Of a DNA stretch of 64,000 nucleotides, positions 17,001-28,420 are shown piece by piece. This DNA comes from Branchiostoma floridae (taxonomy: Eukaryota; Chordata; Leptocardii; Amphioxiformes; Branchiostomatidae). Under the pieces are notes generated by a model. It made no database searches and was not told the DNA's origin. It saw only the letters and a program-made list of their open reading frames with translations. A program made the translations under genes and the position numbers. How positions within the stretch are numbered: the stretch's first letter is position 1; each line of letters opens with the position of its first letter. Location: assembly GCF_000003815.2 (NCBI RefSeq), contig NC_049996.1:10151503-10215502 (forward strand), in the 5' to 3' direction.

Positions 17001-18146
17001 CTACACGTCACCGCATGTGGGCTACACGTCACCTAGTGTGGACTACACGTCACCTCAACCAACCAGCACCACTGAAGGTAAAGAATGTACTTCGCACACG
17101 CATTAGAATAGATAGCAAATAGATATAGAATAAAACACGGTGTATTCCGTATCACCAGAGATACCAGCCCGAACCTTGGTAGGATCGCCCGACGCCAGTT
17201 CAAATGATGCTTTTCCTACTATAGTTGCTAAGCTAAAGAAACGCTCTCCTGAGCTAACATGTTTGCCTTCACAGTAGATTGATCGATGCTTTGATTTTGC
17301 TCTTTCTCAGGAAAAGAAAACGAAGAGGTGAAACAGACGACAATTGTGTTTGGTGGAAAGGGACAAGAACCGGGTATGTTCGATGAGCAAGGTGGTGTTG
17401 TCGTGTCGCCTAGCAACGAGATATTTGTAGCTGACGCCAAGGGGGTTCAAGTGTTCAGTATGAAGGGCGTCTACCTCCGGAGATTCCCGACTACGACACC
17501 AGACTACAAATGCGAAACGATGGTTCCGGAAGGCCTTTCTATCGACGGGAAGGGCCATCTGTGGGTGATAGGGGTCTGTTTTCCGACTCTTGTGAAGCGC
17601 ATTGTTCGGTACACAAAAACGGGACATCACCTAACAACATTACATCCCCCCATGTCTAGATGTTTCTATAGCATGACGGTGGACTCACTTCGCAATCGTG
17701 TCGTAGTAATAGAGCGTTTCATTACCTCTTCATATCTTACGGTTCTGCAGTTTAACGGCACTGTTCTTCACACGTTCAGAATGGGGCGGGGTGTGGCCTG
17801 GTCCGGTGGACTGGTCTCTGTAGGACGGACTGAAACCTTTTTTGTGTCCGATCGCAGGGCGGGAATTAATAATATATACGCGTTTAACGAAGCCGGCCAT
17901 TTCTTGTTTAGGTTTGAAGGTGATTTGCTGAGAAAAATCACGGGGATGTGTACGGACAGTTCCGGTAACGTTCTCGTAGCTGACGGGGCAGGAGGGAAGG
18001 TGGAACTGTTTACCGAGGACGGGCGGTACGTTCGCCGGGTCGCGTCTGGCTTGCACAGAGCTGACAGTGTAGCAGTAGCGCCGGGTGGTCAGCTTGTAGT
18101 AACTAATAATGACAACGGCACGGTCACCATATTCCCAGATTATTGA
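14025..18146 (+). CDS. Single-pass membrane protein with NHL-type beta-propeller
   Basis: Exons: 14025-14817, 15101-15247, 16078-16192, 16906-17077, 17311-18146. The protein is about 687 aa. Exon 1 is acidic and Ser/Asp/Glu-rich, ending with the repeated motifs RPYAVAY and QPYAVTY. Exon 2 carries NPMY and NPLY. These look like cytoplasmic tyrosine docking motifs. There is no signal peptide. Exon 3 encodes one hydrophobic span (VLIILGVSVAVLIIGTAFF). Exon 4 is a short stalk with five HVDYTSP-like repeats. Exon 5 is a six-bladed-type NHL propeller (for example PGMFDEQGGVVVSPSNEIFV and ITGMCTDSSGNVLVADG). By inference the propeller is extracellular and binds a ligand while the tail signals. The exon 2/exon 3 phases disagree by one base, so a small exon is probably missing from this model or the locus is shifted. 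Confidence 0.85.
15250..16077. repeat. TTCGG-rich repetitive intron sequence
   Basis: The intron between exons 2 and 3 of the NHL gene is full of short phrases such as gttcggctgg and ttcgggagtaagtcag. Several occur in inverted orientation, for example cgggagtaagtcag against ctgacttactcccag. It looks like a degraded inverted-repeat element or minisatellite. A missing small exon could hide here. Confidence 0.5.
16266..16335. repeat. (ATAAC)14 microsatellite
   Basis: Fourteen uninterrupted ATAAC units lie in an intron of the NHL gene. Confidence 0.98.
16340..16490. repeat. Dispersed repeat, copy 1
   Basis: The phrases cgaaacgtctgacc, ccagttgcttgagtaact and attacctggatgtctaa recur at 44590-44740 and, in reverse orientation and more degraded, at 24440-24590. 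This is a dispersed family of about 150 bp with no coding capacity seen. Confidence 0.7.
16941..17055 (+). repeat. Coding 21-bp minisatellite (stalk repeats)
   Basis: Five units of catgtggactacacgtcacc (period 21 bp) lie inside exon 4 of the NHL gene and encode HVDYTSP-type heptads. Because 21 is a multiple of three, copy number can vary without shifting the frame. The Thr/Ser/Pro content suits an extended, possibly O-glycosylated stalk between the membrane and the propeller. Confidence 0.9.
17125..17215 (-). repeat. Dispersed GC-rich repeat, copy in NHL intron
   Basis: Read on the minus strand, this contains ggtgatacggaatacaccgt, a GGGCGATC box and gttcgggctggta. The same elements occur on the plus strand at about 39050-39130 and 38670-38745 inside an intron of the EGFR-like gene. 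Confidence 0.65.
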
Positions 18147-18454
18147 TTAACAGTTATGTCTTTAGGTGATGAAATATATGCACCTGGAAGTAGTTTCATC
18201 ATCTCTTAATTGTCCTTCTTCTCTTTTTTTCTTCGCAATTTCCCCTGAGAATTTTAAGACATAGCAATTGATTATGGATTACAATATAGAATTGTGGCAT
18301 GGGGTTTCGCCACTAATAACACACTGATAACGTTACTGTCAGCCGTTCCTTGTGTCCACACAAAACGCCTATTCTCATTTGTATATTCTATTACGCCCGT
18401 TTCACCAGATTAATTTCGTTGATTTGGCTTGTACAGTAATCGCGTCTTGAAATT

Positions 18455-18552
18455 AGCCTGAGTACCATCCGTATTCTACCGGGGCTCCTTACACTCGCTA
18501 TCCCTGAAGTGAGTGTAAGGAGCCCCGGTAGAAATAGGATGGTACCCAGGCT
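18455..18552. mobile_element. 98-bp hairpin MITE
   Basis: The arms agcctgagtaccatcc and tctaccggggctccttacac pair with their complements on the right (ggatggtacccaggct) around a short loop. A partial copy of the same terminus, tagcctgggtaccat, occurs in a UBA5 intron near 6797. A compact, nearly perfect inverted repeat with a dispersed terminus is typical of a small non-autonomous DNA element. Confidence 0.75.
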
Positions 18553-18945
18553 ATCTTGAAATATGCCGTCTTGAGATATTTTCAAGACATCATAAGACGC
18601 AGGCGAATTTTCGTCTATGATAGAATCAATTCCAGAATGTAGGTCAGAGAATGATTATTGATGCGTCTTGTATGTGTTTTATCTATTGGCTAGACTCATA
18701 CAGATTTTTAAATGTGTATATAGCATCGTCCTGATTGAAGTAAGGATTGCCCACTGATGTCCTTTGATGAGACACACATCAACAAGATGAACGAGTTAAA
18801 AAGACACCAATGCCGACCCCTTAGTCAGATCAGTAAAATCTAGAGGGCAGACGGAAGGTAAAAATTGTGTATCTGATACATACTGTATAATAAACGTTTG
18901 TGTACATTACTGTGTTGTTGTTACTGTCATCATCAATACAGCTAT

Positions 18946-19250
18946 CTATAATGGCATAATCAACACAGCATTCGTAATGCAAGTTTTACATCAGCTAAAA
19001 ATCTATCGCATCATACATCTACAGGCATTTACAATTTGTTGTCCAAAACCTTGCAATTAAACATAGAGCCTTATAGCATCAATTGGTTTTATAATGCATT
19101 TAATCTGTGTTTATACTAAGTTTTTAATTTGCCAGACTGATACGAATCTATTTAGCTGGACAAACCGCTTCTAAATGGCATGGAATGATTGTCTCCTGAC
19201 TTATTCAAATGTTCCACACATATAGATAACGTTACAGGGTTACAAGTAGA
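18946..19250. repeat. Downstream copy of direct repeat flanking the NHL gene
   Basis: This is colinear with 13302-13600, which lies upstream of the NHL gene. No NHL coding sequence follows it, so it may be the promoter flank left from a lost tandem gene copy, or an unrelated dispersed repeat. Confidence 0.75.
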
Positions 19251-19844
19251 CAAATGAAAGGATGATGGGAAATACCGAAAAGGCTGGTCTACCCGGATTT
19301 TTACATCAGCCGTTTATATAGAAAGTATGGTGTAGAAAACGTTGTAACAACTTGTGGAATAAACAACCACAATTGATGCACGTTTCTGGAATAGTTGTGC
19401 TTTGTTGGTAGAAATAAATCAATAAAGCCAATATGCCTATCCCTATAGCATTGCTAATCTCAGCCTTTTGTCTTAGAAATGAGAAATTTGAAGTGAAAAA
19501 TGTAGAAACTATTCAAAAACATGAAGAAGTTCTTTTATTGGTCGGTTCGCTGATTGCCGTTCTTTAATTGGTTGATGTACTGATTGTCATAGGCAGTCAG
19601 GATCAGACTATTTGTAACCGCAGGTTAAATATGCACAATAAATTGTCACTGGTAATACAAAACTACAGCGTTTGTGTCTATCTGTTGTGTAAAAAAGTTA
19701 TCATCGGAACCTTTTTGTGTCAGCTCATTCAGGAAAATATGATTTACATGTGATAATTTCACACGTGTATTCGACAAATTAAATCATAATCTCATCAAGC
19801 TAATAAGAACCAATGAGGACCAAAATTAACAGGTGGCGCTAGGC

Positions 19845-19941
19845 ATGGGAAAGAAGGGCAAGATGGCGGCTTCACATGGCAGACTGGAGAAAGTTGTTGT
19901 AAAATCCGTCCTTAGAAGCCTCGTCTCGTCCGTTTTGGGTG
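19845..19941 (+). CDS. Candidate start exon of an unidentified gene
   Basis: ATG 19845 and a better-context in-frame ATG at 19863 (aagATGGCGG) open a frame MAASHGRLEKVVVKSV... of 26 codons plus one base. It ends at a good donor (GGTG|gtgagt). CCAAT-type boxes lie about 260-310 bases upstream. I found no downstream exon in the right phase, and the product is not recognised. It could also be a non-coding 5' exon for the model that starts at 20075. Confidence 0.3.
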
Positions 19942-20074
19942 GTGAGTGCTGCTTGACTTTATTCTCCATATTCATTTGACTTGATGCTGGATAGGACGAG
20001 GTGAAATATGCAATAACCGCCGCAAAAATCCTCCTAAAAGTAAGCGCGTCGCAACTCAAACAATTCAGCGCGCA

Positions 20075-23000
20075 ATGGCGTATCACTGCCCACACTTACA
20101 CACGGCTTATCCAAACTTAATGGTTCCAAACTTAAGTGTTAAGGTAAGCAATGTTATCTATAAATTTTTCCTAATACGAAATACAAGTTTAGCTCTTTAC
20201 ATCGATGCAAAGGTTCCTGAAATGAATATTGTATGTACATGTGTGTGCGTGCTTGTGTTTGTGTCTCTCTGACTAAATTTCCAAATTTAGGCCATGTTGA
20301 TGACGGATGACATCAGCGCGCGGATCAATTTTCGGGAGTTAAAAAATCTACCATGCTTTACATCGTACAAAGCAGCTGCAAAGTGAGTAAATATATGCCG
20401 TGAGTTTTAAAAAAAATGGGAAAACATATAAAATGCCAACATCATTCCAAGGTCAAAGAATATGTGAAAGAACAAAATTGAATATTATTGTTCGGTATAC
20501 CATTCTCTGTATGTTTTGGTCATTTGTTCAACCATCCTAATCACGTACATTTCATGATGGAGGCTTTTTTGGGACCAAACTCTTTCATTACTCTGAAATG
20601 TCTCATGGACTAGTTATTTTTTGTCATTTCAATTGGGTCATGTTAAATATATAAACTAGGTCCATATTTCTGTTTGGAAAATAGTAGCCATTTGAAAATG
20701 GGCCTTATTAGCAGAACAAAAATCAAGATTATAATTGTTAAAAAACAAGGCCATTTCACTTGCTACAATTATGTGTATGTTGGACAAGCAGTATGGCAAA
20801 TTTTCAAAGGACTGACCTAATAACATAAAAAGACATCCAGCATCTGATTCAGAAGGTAACAAGTAAAGCTCTTTTGCAGATTTCACCACGCTTTTGTGGG
20901 CAACAGAAATTGTAGGTGTTAGTGAAAGGCCCATGAGATGTTAACTCCTCATCATCTTAAATTCATTGAGTTGATTTTATTTTCAATTGACACTTCAGTT
21001 TACTTTTAATACTTCTTATATTATGCTTGTACATTTATGTTGACTTATGTTTTTGATTGTTTTGTAACCTTGGACTGTAAAAATGGACTCCAGGAAGAAC
21101 AGATTTTGCGAGATACTGTAAAGTCTAATGGAGATCTAAATAAACAAACAAACAAGCAGTCTTGTCTCAACCACTGTTTTGATTTGTTTTGTTTAACAGT
21201 GTCTAGAACATAATAACATCTGCAAAACTAGAAAGGCCGACATTTGCTTGAGAGCAAATACAGCATATTTCAGCCATCTCCCTCATGCAACAATAGGCCT
21301 TGAGGTCGTGGACCCCTTTGGCCATTGGAAAATGGCCAAAAAAATCCCAAATATATCATTTTAAAGTGGTCCATGCCAAAAATTATACATGGGTCATTTT
21401 AATAGATATCTAGAGCACCCCTTTACCAATTTACGGGTCATTAGGTTGTAAATCGAGGGAACAGGAGCCAAAAATGTCCAAATTTTGTCAAAAAATGGCC
21501 ATAAAATCGCAAAATTAAGCATTTTGTTGTACCGTATGGGAAAACTTTTATTGAATTTATGTGCACATAATTGAAGGGCACTTTTATACCAAATTTCAGA
21601 TCATTTGGTTGTAAAACGAGGCTACAGGAGCCAAAAATGTCCTTTTTTTGGTCAAAAAATGGCCAAAAATCGCAAAATTAAGCATTTTGTTGTACCGTAT
21701 GGGAAAACTTTTATTGAATTTACGTGCATATAATTGAAGGGCACTTTTATACCAAATTTCAGATCATTTGGTTGTAAAACGAGGCTACAGGGGCCAAAAA
21801 TGTCCTTTTTTGGTCAAAAAATGGCCAAAAATCGCAAAATTAAGCATTTTGTTGTACCGTATGCCCAAACTGTTATTGAATCTAGGTGAGCATATGATCA
21901 AGGCACCTCTGTACCAAATTTCATGTCATTCGGGTGTAATACCAGGGTACAGGAGCCCGAAATATACATAAAAATTGACAAAAACCTCAATAAAATCATT
22001 TTAAAGGTAGATATGAAAAAAATGAAAAAAACACCTAGGGGTATTGGCTTACTCTACCTTTGTGCCAAATTTCAAGTCAATCGGTTAAAAAATGGCGGAG
22101 TTGATTCGATTTGAAGATTTGACAGGAGAAAGAAAGAAAGAAAGAAACATTACGAATACAATATATTTCACCATACCTATGGTATGGCTGAAATATAATG
22201 ACAGATTTTGATGCTTGATGATGATGGAGCTTGAACCTTTGACATATAACCTGCAATCCTGTTGTGCGCACATGCATAGTAAAATCTGCAAAAGAGATTA
22301 CTTGAAAGTAATGGATTTGCAAAACAAAGTCCAGATGTGCTTTGTTTATGTCTCAGGGGCCTTCACCTTTGAGATATTACCCACATTTCCTGTTGCTGCA
22401 CATACAATGTTTGGAGTTGAAAGATCTTAACATGTAAATGAAAATATAGGGCAAGGAAAAAAGCCTTGCGTAGAAAACATGGTGTTATGTATGAACTTCA
22501 GCACCAAGGACAGGACCAATATGACTTTCATAATGCCTTCCCTCTAGAATTTCGTTGCCTTCTCCAACCTGTTGAAGTCAATTAAGGTATTTAGCAGTCC
22601 TTAGGACTAGGAAGAGATGTTGTGTTTCAGATTACGGTCTTGAAATAATTGGTCGGTGAGGGATTCTCTTTTTTTTATAGATTTCAACCGATGGGATCCA
22701 GCAAATACTCTTTAGCATTGATGATGTAAACTGAAATGCATCAAGACACCGGTAGTTTCCCCAACACACTCAAATTTCTAGTGCTGTGAAAATATCTATT
22801 CGGCCTGCTTCATTTCTATTCAAGTAAAAAAAAAACGGTTGTCCTTTCTTATAAAGAATAAATGTATCCACAGATTTGTAATCATTATTCACATAATTTA
22901 AGTTTGATATTGAAAAAATGATATAAATGTCCTTGTGCTCAAAAAAGATAATCCTAATGACCCTATTTTTCCAGGACTGAAACAGGAAACAAAACTGTTT

Positions 23001-23683
23001 TCCTTGGCCTAATCATGAAAATGACTTCTAGCAAGATAGAATGGTATTGTAGGAAACTGATTTTTTTTCTGGTAAGCAAGGTATTTCAAATCTACATTCA
23101 GTTACATGTATCTGTGAATAATTATTTCAGAGATCTTTCTCTTGATAAAAAGATCATCATAAACTCTACACTCACATCTTAGTGCACTACACTAGTACTT
23201 GTGCTGTCAAATTTCTATCTGACAGTGTTTTTATCTTAAATCTTCCGGTCAATTTATCAAGTTGAACCTTTCCTTTATGGTGCCCTTTTGTTTATAGTTG
23301 TCAAATTTGGCCAGTATCTTTGTACCCCCCTCCCATGAGGGGGGTATTAGCAACCACTCTAGATAGGTTTGACTGAATGAAGGTTTGACTGAATGAAGAA
23401 GCATAAATGAATCATGAAAGATTCTAATTGTAGTTTATCAGAGATGTAGGTGTGTAGTTAAAACATTGTCTTGTCAGCTTACTTGAAGATATACTTGGTA
23501 TGTTTAGAAGTTTGTGTGTGCATAGAATTATTAGTCGGTTCGAAAATGACATGTTAATTTTGTAATTCATACAAACATTAGTGTTTTGACTTGCTAAGAG
23601 TCTCCATGGAAAACGTCTACATAGTTTTTGTGATTTTGACTGACAGAATTGTTAATTTTTTTATTTACAAGGTGCTGAAGTAA
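20075..23683 (+). CDS. Possible small 4-exon gene, 89 aa, unidentified
   Basis: Exons: 20075-20143, 20291-20382, 22975-23071, 23672-23683. They join with GT-AG introns and consistent phases (0, 2, 0) into 270 nt ending in TAA. The protein begins MAYHCPHLHTAYPNLM, continues MTDDISARINFRELKNL and TGNKTVFLGLIMKMTSSKIE, and ends KLIFFLVLK. Exon 3 has a pyrimidine-rich acceptor and a gtaagc donor. I do not recognise the family. The 2.6 kb middle intron contains the 162-bp tandem array. Short exons can align by chance, so this is tentative, and the last 4-codon exon is the weakest part. Confidence 0.35.
21300..22150. repeat. Tandem array, ~162-bp period, about 5 units
   Basis: aaattaagcattttgttgta recurs at about 21512, 21674 and 21837, and ccaaatttcagatcatttgg-type phrases recur in step. 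The outer units are more diverged. The array ends in a (gaaa)n tail at about 22130, which suggests a retroposon-like element that expanded internally. No convincing protein was found. Confidence 0.85.
22497..22517 (+). promoter_or_regulatory. RE1/NRSE-like site
   Basis: TTCAGCACC, two bases, GGACAG, then GACC. Both half-sites of the REST consensus are intact. It lies in an intron or intergenic DNA. Binding is not shown. Confidence 0.5.
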
Positions 23684-23699
23684 GATAGAACAAGATGAA

Positions 23700-24370
23700 C
23701 GTCCACTGCAGACTGACATGCTGTGTAAGATCTGGCTGTAGAGGGCACCAGGTGATTGGATACGGCGGATACAGAGTATATAGGTGAGAAAAATCTGTTC
23801 TGCATTTTACCTACCATTTCCTTTGAGTTAATTCAGACAAGTGTGTAACTTGTAATGTCTGTATAGTTAGGTATCTGCTGACTGATGCAGTAGTGAGGAC
23901 TTCTGTCTGAACCTGACAAGACTGGATTGAACCAGACCATACTAGGTGATTAGAAGACCAAAGAAGAGTAGCAGGTGAGAAAAATGTGAATTTTGCATTT
24001 AATGTACAATTAACTGTGTATTACTTGAGACAAGTGAATAACTTATACTGTCTGCACTGTGTAGTTAGGTGGCTGCTGACTGTTGCAGTAGTGAGGACTC
24101 CTGTCTGAACCTGACAAGACTGGATTGGACCAGACCAGACCAGGTGATTTGAAGACTCAAGAGGAATATCAGGTGAGAAAAAAATTACCTACCATTTTAT
24201 TGGTGTTATTCAAGACAAATGTGTAACTTGTTCTGTCTGTATAGTTACAATGTAGGTGCTGCTGACTGATGCAGTAGTGAGGATTCCTGTCTGAACCTGA
24301 CAAGACTGGACCAGACCAGATCAGACCAGGTGATTTGAAGACAGCAGAGTGAGATCAAAGTCTACACAGG
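23700..24370 (+). repeat. ~195-bp tandem units with conserved splice donors
   Basis: Three full units (23783-23971, 23972-24171, 24172-24369), and a partial one before them, share tgatgcagtagtgaggact and cctgtctgaacctgacaaga. Each ends exactly at AG|gtgagaaa (gtgagaca in the last). They resemble a duplicated non-coding exon with its donor. The next open frame with an ATG begins at 24626. Confidence 0.75.
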
Positions 24371-24439
24371 TGAGACAATCTATGCTTTACAAGATGAGGG
24401 TCTAGCACTCTTTCACTTTCTTTTGACTGTTCATGGAAA

Positions 24440-24590
24440 CAACACGCTACGTTTGTCGATAAAGGTCAGACATCTAGCTAATTAGATATGCCAAATAGCA
24501 ATTACTCATTGACAAGCAATTAGATCTGATTTTGGAAATGGTTAGACGTTTCAAACAACATCTGCTGTGTTTCATCAGACCACACCTCAC
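24440..24590 (-). repeat. Dispersed repeat, copy 2 (degraded)
   Basis: Its order of phrases (gtcagacatctag, gcaattactcattga, ggaaatggttagacgtttc) matches the reverse complement of 16340-16490 with many substitutions. Confidence 0.55.
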
Positions 24591-24625
24591 TCATATATTG
24601 TTCACTTCTTAATACTTCTAACAAG

Positions 24626-24886
24626 ATGCAAAGTAATAGGTGCATAAAAGTGTTTATTGTGTTTATTGTGTTTTCCTTGGCACTTGTTGCCTATTCTTAC
24701 CTTGTATATATTTACAATCCTTTGATAGTGTGTCCTGATGGCCAGCTGTCCTGTAGTAACGGGGAGAAACCTGTGATGACAAGCAACTGTTGTCTAGACC
24801 AGACCAAGGCCTGGAGACAGTGGACTGTAGCATGGTGGGAGGAAGAAGACTTTTATCAACAGAGCTGTGAAAGAAGATGGGGAGTC
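24626..24886 (+). CDS. Candidate signal-anchor exon, unidentified
   Basis: ATG 24626 opens 87 codons ending at GTC|gtgagt in phase 0. Residues 6-30 are a strong hydrophobic segment (CIKVFIVFIVFSLALVAYSY) after a short basic N-terminus, as in a type II membrane protein or signal peptide. A Cys/Trp-rich part follows (CPDGQLSCSNGE, SNCCLDQTKAWRQW). The upstream exon-like repeats could supply its 5' UTR. Downstream exons were not found and I do not recognise the family. Confidence 0.35.
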
Positions 24887-27139
24887 GTGAGTATGGTTTC
24901 TTTGTTAACACAAGACAACACAACAGAACACAGTCGCTTAACTTCCTACATCGGAACCACTTCTCCAAACACTTAGAATAATTTTGACACAGAAGATTAC
25001 ACTGCATTCAATTAGCAACACAATCTTTCCAACAGTACATCACATTTTTATGCAGTCACTTTAAATACTTAAAACCACACCACCTTTTCACTTGATTCCC
25101 TACATTGGAACCACTTTCTCAAACACTTAGAATAAGACAACACTCCATACACTTAGTCAAATTTTACACAGTACGTCACACTTGATCATCCATCGTAATT
25201 AGTTGCCCAAACACTTAGAATAATTTTACTCCTGTCAGCAATGCATACAGTGTGCTCCCCAGGGGAGGTCTTTGCTAAGCTGAAGACCCGGTGCTTCGAA
25301 ACACCAGCATACCTTGGCAATGACTGATCAGGTAAATAACTTAGAATTAAAAATAGAAAAAAAAATACTTAGTAAATAAAATAAACAGTTAACTTAGCTT
25401 ATACAGATATATAATTTTAAATATACACACACAAACCAACCACCTCCTTACTATTTTAAGAACGTGTATATTATGCGTACTATCTCCCAGGAATACTGAC
25501 ATCAAGCAACCAAACCTAGCGTCGAAGCCTGGAGAAGAAAACTTCCGGGCCAGGGTAAAAAAAATCCACAAAGCCCCTCTCCGTTAGCGTAGAAGTCCTG
25601 ATGACAAACAATCGAGTTATTTGTCAACAGGACTCCTTCGCGGAATCACAGCAATGTGTAAGTTAGAACCCTGGGACAGAAGTTCCTCCTCCAGGCTAAG
25701 CCCAGGAAGTAGAAATTGTCATACAGAAAGAGAGGAATTGTGTTTTCTCATGCAGTGAGATTAACTCTCTATCAAACTTTGTAATCACTGTTAAATACAT
25801 CTAACAATTCAAACCTTCTGCTCCAAAATCTAGGCCTAAACTCACATTCATCAAATAAAGTCTGTCAGCATAACACATCACTGTCAAACTCTACTAGATC
25901 AACATGAGACGAGTCCCAAACTTTACAACAGGAGGTTGGTATTGCTACAAGTACATAAACAGTGATAACAAAGTCTGATGTTCACTACATGACTTACAGG
26001 AATCAGCCAAACAAAACAAAACTTAACCAATTATTTTCACAGATTTTTCATTTAAAAGGTCTTTCCTGTTACAATCATATTTCATCTACAACTGCTTTAA
26101 ATATTAATTGTCCTACACTACAACTGTCTCCCTACAGGAATATTATCCAGACCTAATCTAGTTGTCATGATTGCCTTGAATATTTGAAGGTTTAGATGTA
26201 TCTACCTAAACTTCTTATTACCAATGCCTGGAAAACTGAGTTTAAAACATGTTAACTTCACACTGCAGCTGTCTACAGCACCTGTCAGTTATAGTACCTG
26301 GTAACTAAACTATCTGAGGATTGCCTACATTTCAGGAAAAGAATGGATTATTTTGTTTGGCTGATTCCTTGACACAATTCCTCTCTTTCCAACATCACAC
26401 ACTGCTTACCTGTAGTACATTTCACTCTACAGAAAGAAAGCACAACATTGTCTTTTCCATTTCCTGTAAAGCAATGGAGCATATTTCCAACAATCATTAT
26501 GTAACCAAACAATTTCCCTGAAATCAGCTTCATCACTGACATGGTCACGTTCTATTGTTCACTTGTTTTTACAGTAGTTGAACACAAACTCGTTTAAACT
26601 TTTACCATTTAGTTTTCTAACATTCAACTGTTACATATCAAATAATCTTGTCTTTTACCTATCCTTCAGGCATATTTAACAGTTTCTACATATTGAGCCG
26701 TGTATCAGGGGTGATGAACTGATCACAACCACTGGTCTACAATCTATAAATCTTGAATGTGCATCCAGCTAATAGTAAGTACAATACATAATATTTCTTT
26801 AATGATGATAAATAAAGTTTTGAACGGTGAGGAATCCCCCGCGTATACGTAATTGTAAACAGGAGCAGATTTCCCGCCATGCGGTAACTCTCCTAAGCAC
26901 GTTTTTGGTGTCCTATTATTAAGCTGGAATTCCACAAAGTGTAAAACGCTTTTTGCCCGGAGGCAAAATGCTATCAGAAAATACGTGTTGTTACATACAG
27001 ATAGGAGAATATCCAATTTGTAAGGAAAGCTGAGTCAGTCTTTAGATTTTGGGGATTGTGCAAAGCCATTTATTTTCTAGTATGTCTATTCTTTCTAAAA
27101 GCTTGACGTAAAGATTAGTAGCTATTTATTTCAACATAT

Positions 27140-27450
27140 GTTTTGTCATTACACATTGTTTCTAGTTCTTCTTTATGCTTGCCATTTGTATTTGTCACAC
27201 ATGTTTATTTCTAAACCGAATAAAAGCAAAGGTTTGACTTACAGTTTTGTATCTGTCATTATTTTGAATTGGTGCAACACATTTACTGTTAATCTTCCTA
27301 CAATCTCAGTCAATAAAGTGGCTTTGCAATTTGTATTGTTACATGTCGAATCATATTATCATTTGGTAACAATGACAGAATTGCATGACAAAGAATTGCA
27401 TGACAAAAAATTGCATAAAAAATTGCATAAAAAATTGCATGAAAAATAAT
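27140..27450 (+). repeat. Dispersed block A1 (paired with 44955-45240)
   Basis: tttgtcattacacattgttt, aaagcaaaggtttgactt and gtcattattttgaattggtg are shared with 44955-45240 in the same order and orientation. Inside its 3' end (27378-27446) is a short tandem repeat of aattgcatgacaaa-like units. Confidence 0.85.
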
Positions 27451-28215
27451 CTGGGAATGATTTCAAGTGCACATATCCTCTCTTGGTTACAATTAGTTTT
27501 CCACTTGAAATACGTGGAGTACATAATTGCATTGCACTATTAGATTCCCTATACATTTTCACTATTTGGACAACCCTTTGAAAAATTGTTTACATGTATT
27601 ATGTGGATCATGATGATGTGGGTATCAGGGAAACAGTTTGAAAACAAAATGCTTTGTAAATATACTCCACTGCCATACAGAATGACACAACAGACAATAT
27701 AACAAGTGCTCCCCTCCAATAGGAAAATGTACTGTGTTCTCCAACAAACCTGCAATAAAATATTAGTCACAACCTTAAACTAGATATTAGTATAAGAAAT
27801 GTGAACTCTTTCAGAAATGACAAAGAATTGCAGGGAGGGCTGCAGAATTAGAATAAATGGATTTTAAATATTATTTGTAGTAAATATATTTGTAACTAAA
27901 ATTTAGATGATCACAGGCAAGCCCTTTCCCAACATTGCTCATTGTCATTTTCAGAGGTCTGCATGAGAGGTCACGATCTCGCATTGTGCTTAAAGGCAGC
28001 AGTCACGTATTACGCTTCATTCATGCAGGCTGGGCACTTTATACATAACGCACGGAACATGTTTAAAATAAGATCAAAGCTACCCGACTTTGAGTTACGC
28101 AAAACTAAAGCAGCTGATTACGCCTTGCGTCATGCAGACCCTATTTCTGAAAGAGTTCCAAAATCAAAAGCCAACTCACAGTCAAGTCCGATGTTCTCTT
28201 GTCTTGAGCTGACAG

Positions 28216-28420
28216 GTCCCACAGCAGTCACAGGAACATGGACAGGTCCTCCTGGAATATGGACAGGTACACAGGAACATGGACAGGTCCTCCTGGAATA
28301 TGGACAGGTACACAGGATAGCTGACAGGCCCACAGGAACACAGACAGGTCCTCCTGGAATATGGACAGGTACACAGGATAGCTGATAGATCCCGCAGCAC
28401 ACAGGAAAACAGACAGGTAC
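28216..28420. repeat. GC-richer minisatellite
   Basis: Units built from ggacaggtcctcctggaata and ggacaggtacacaggatagc alternate. The repeat explains the long open frames on both strands here. Confidence 0.85.

Larger units (their letters stand above)
18147..19844. other. Intergenic region downstream of the NHL gene
   Basis: No coding sequence was recognised. It contains the hairpin element at 18455-18552 and the downstream direct repeat at 18946-19250. Near 19529-19590 several ATTGGT/ATTGG motifs (inverted CCAAT boxes) precede the candidate start exon at 19845. Confidence 0.6.

Noticed and set aside
21768-22114. Open frames within the 162-bp array
   Set aside because: They arise from repeat units and show no conserved protein between units.
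25250-25330. tRNA-like stretch (gctaagctgaagacccggtgcttcgaa)
   Set aside because: No acceptor stem or cloverleaf could be paired. At most a decayed SINE.
27942-28385. 147-codon open frame as a gene
   Set aside because: Its second half is the 28216-28420 minisatellite, which opens frames on both strands. No splice or domain support was found.
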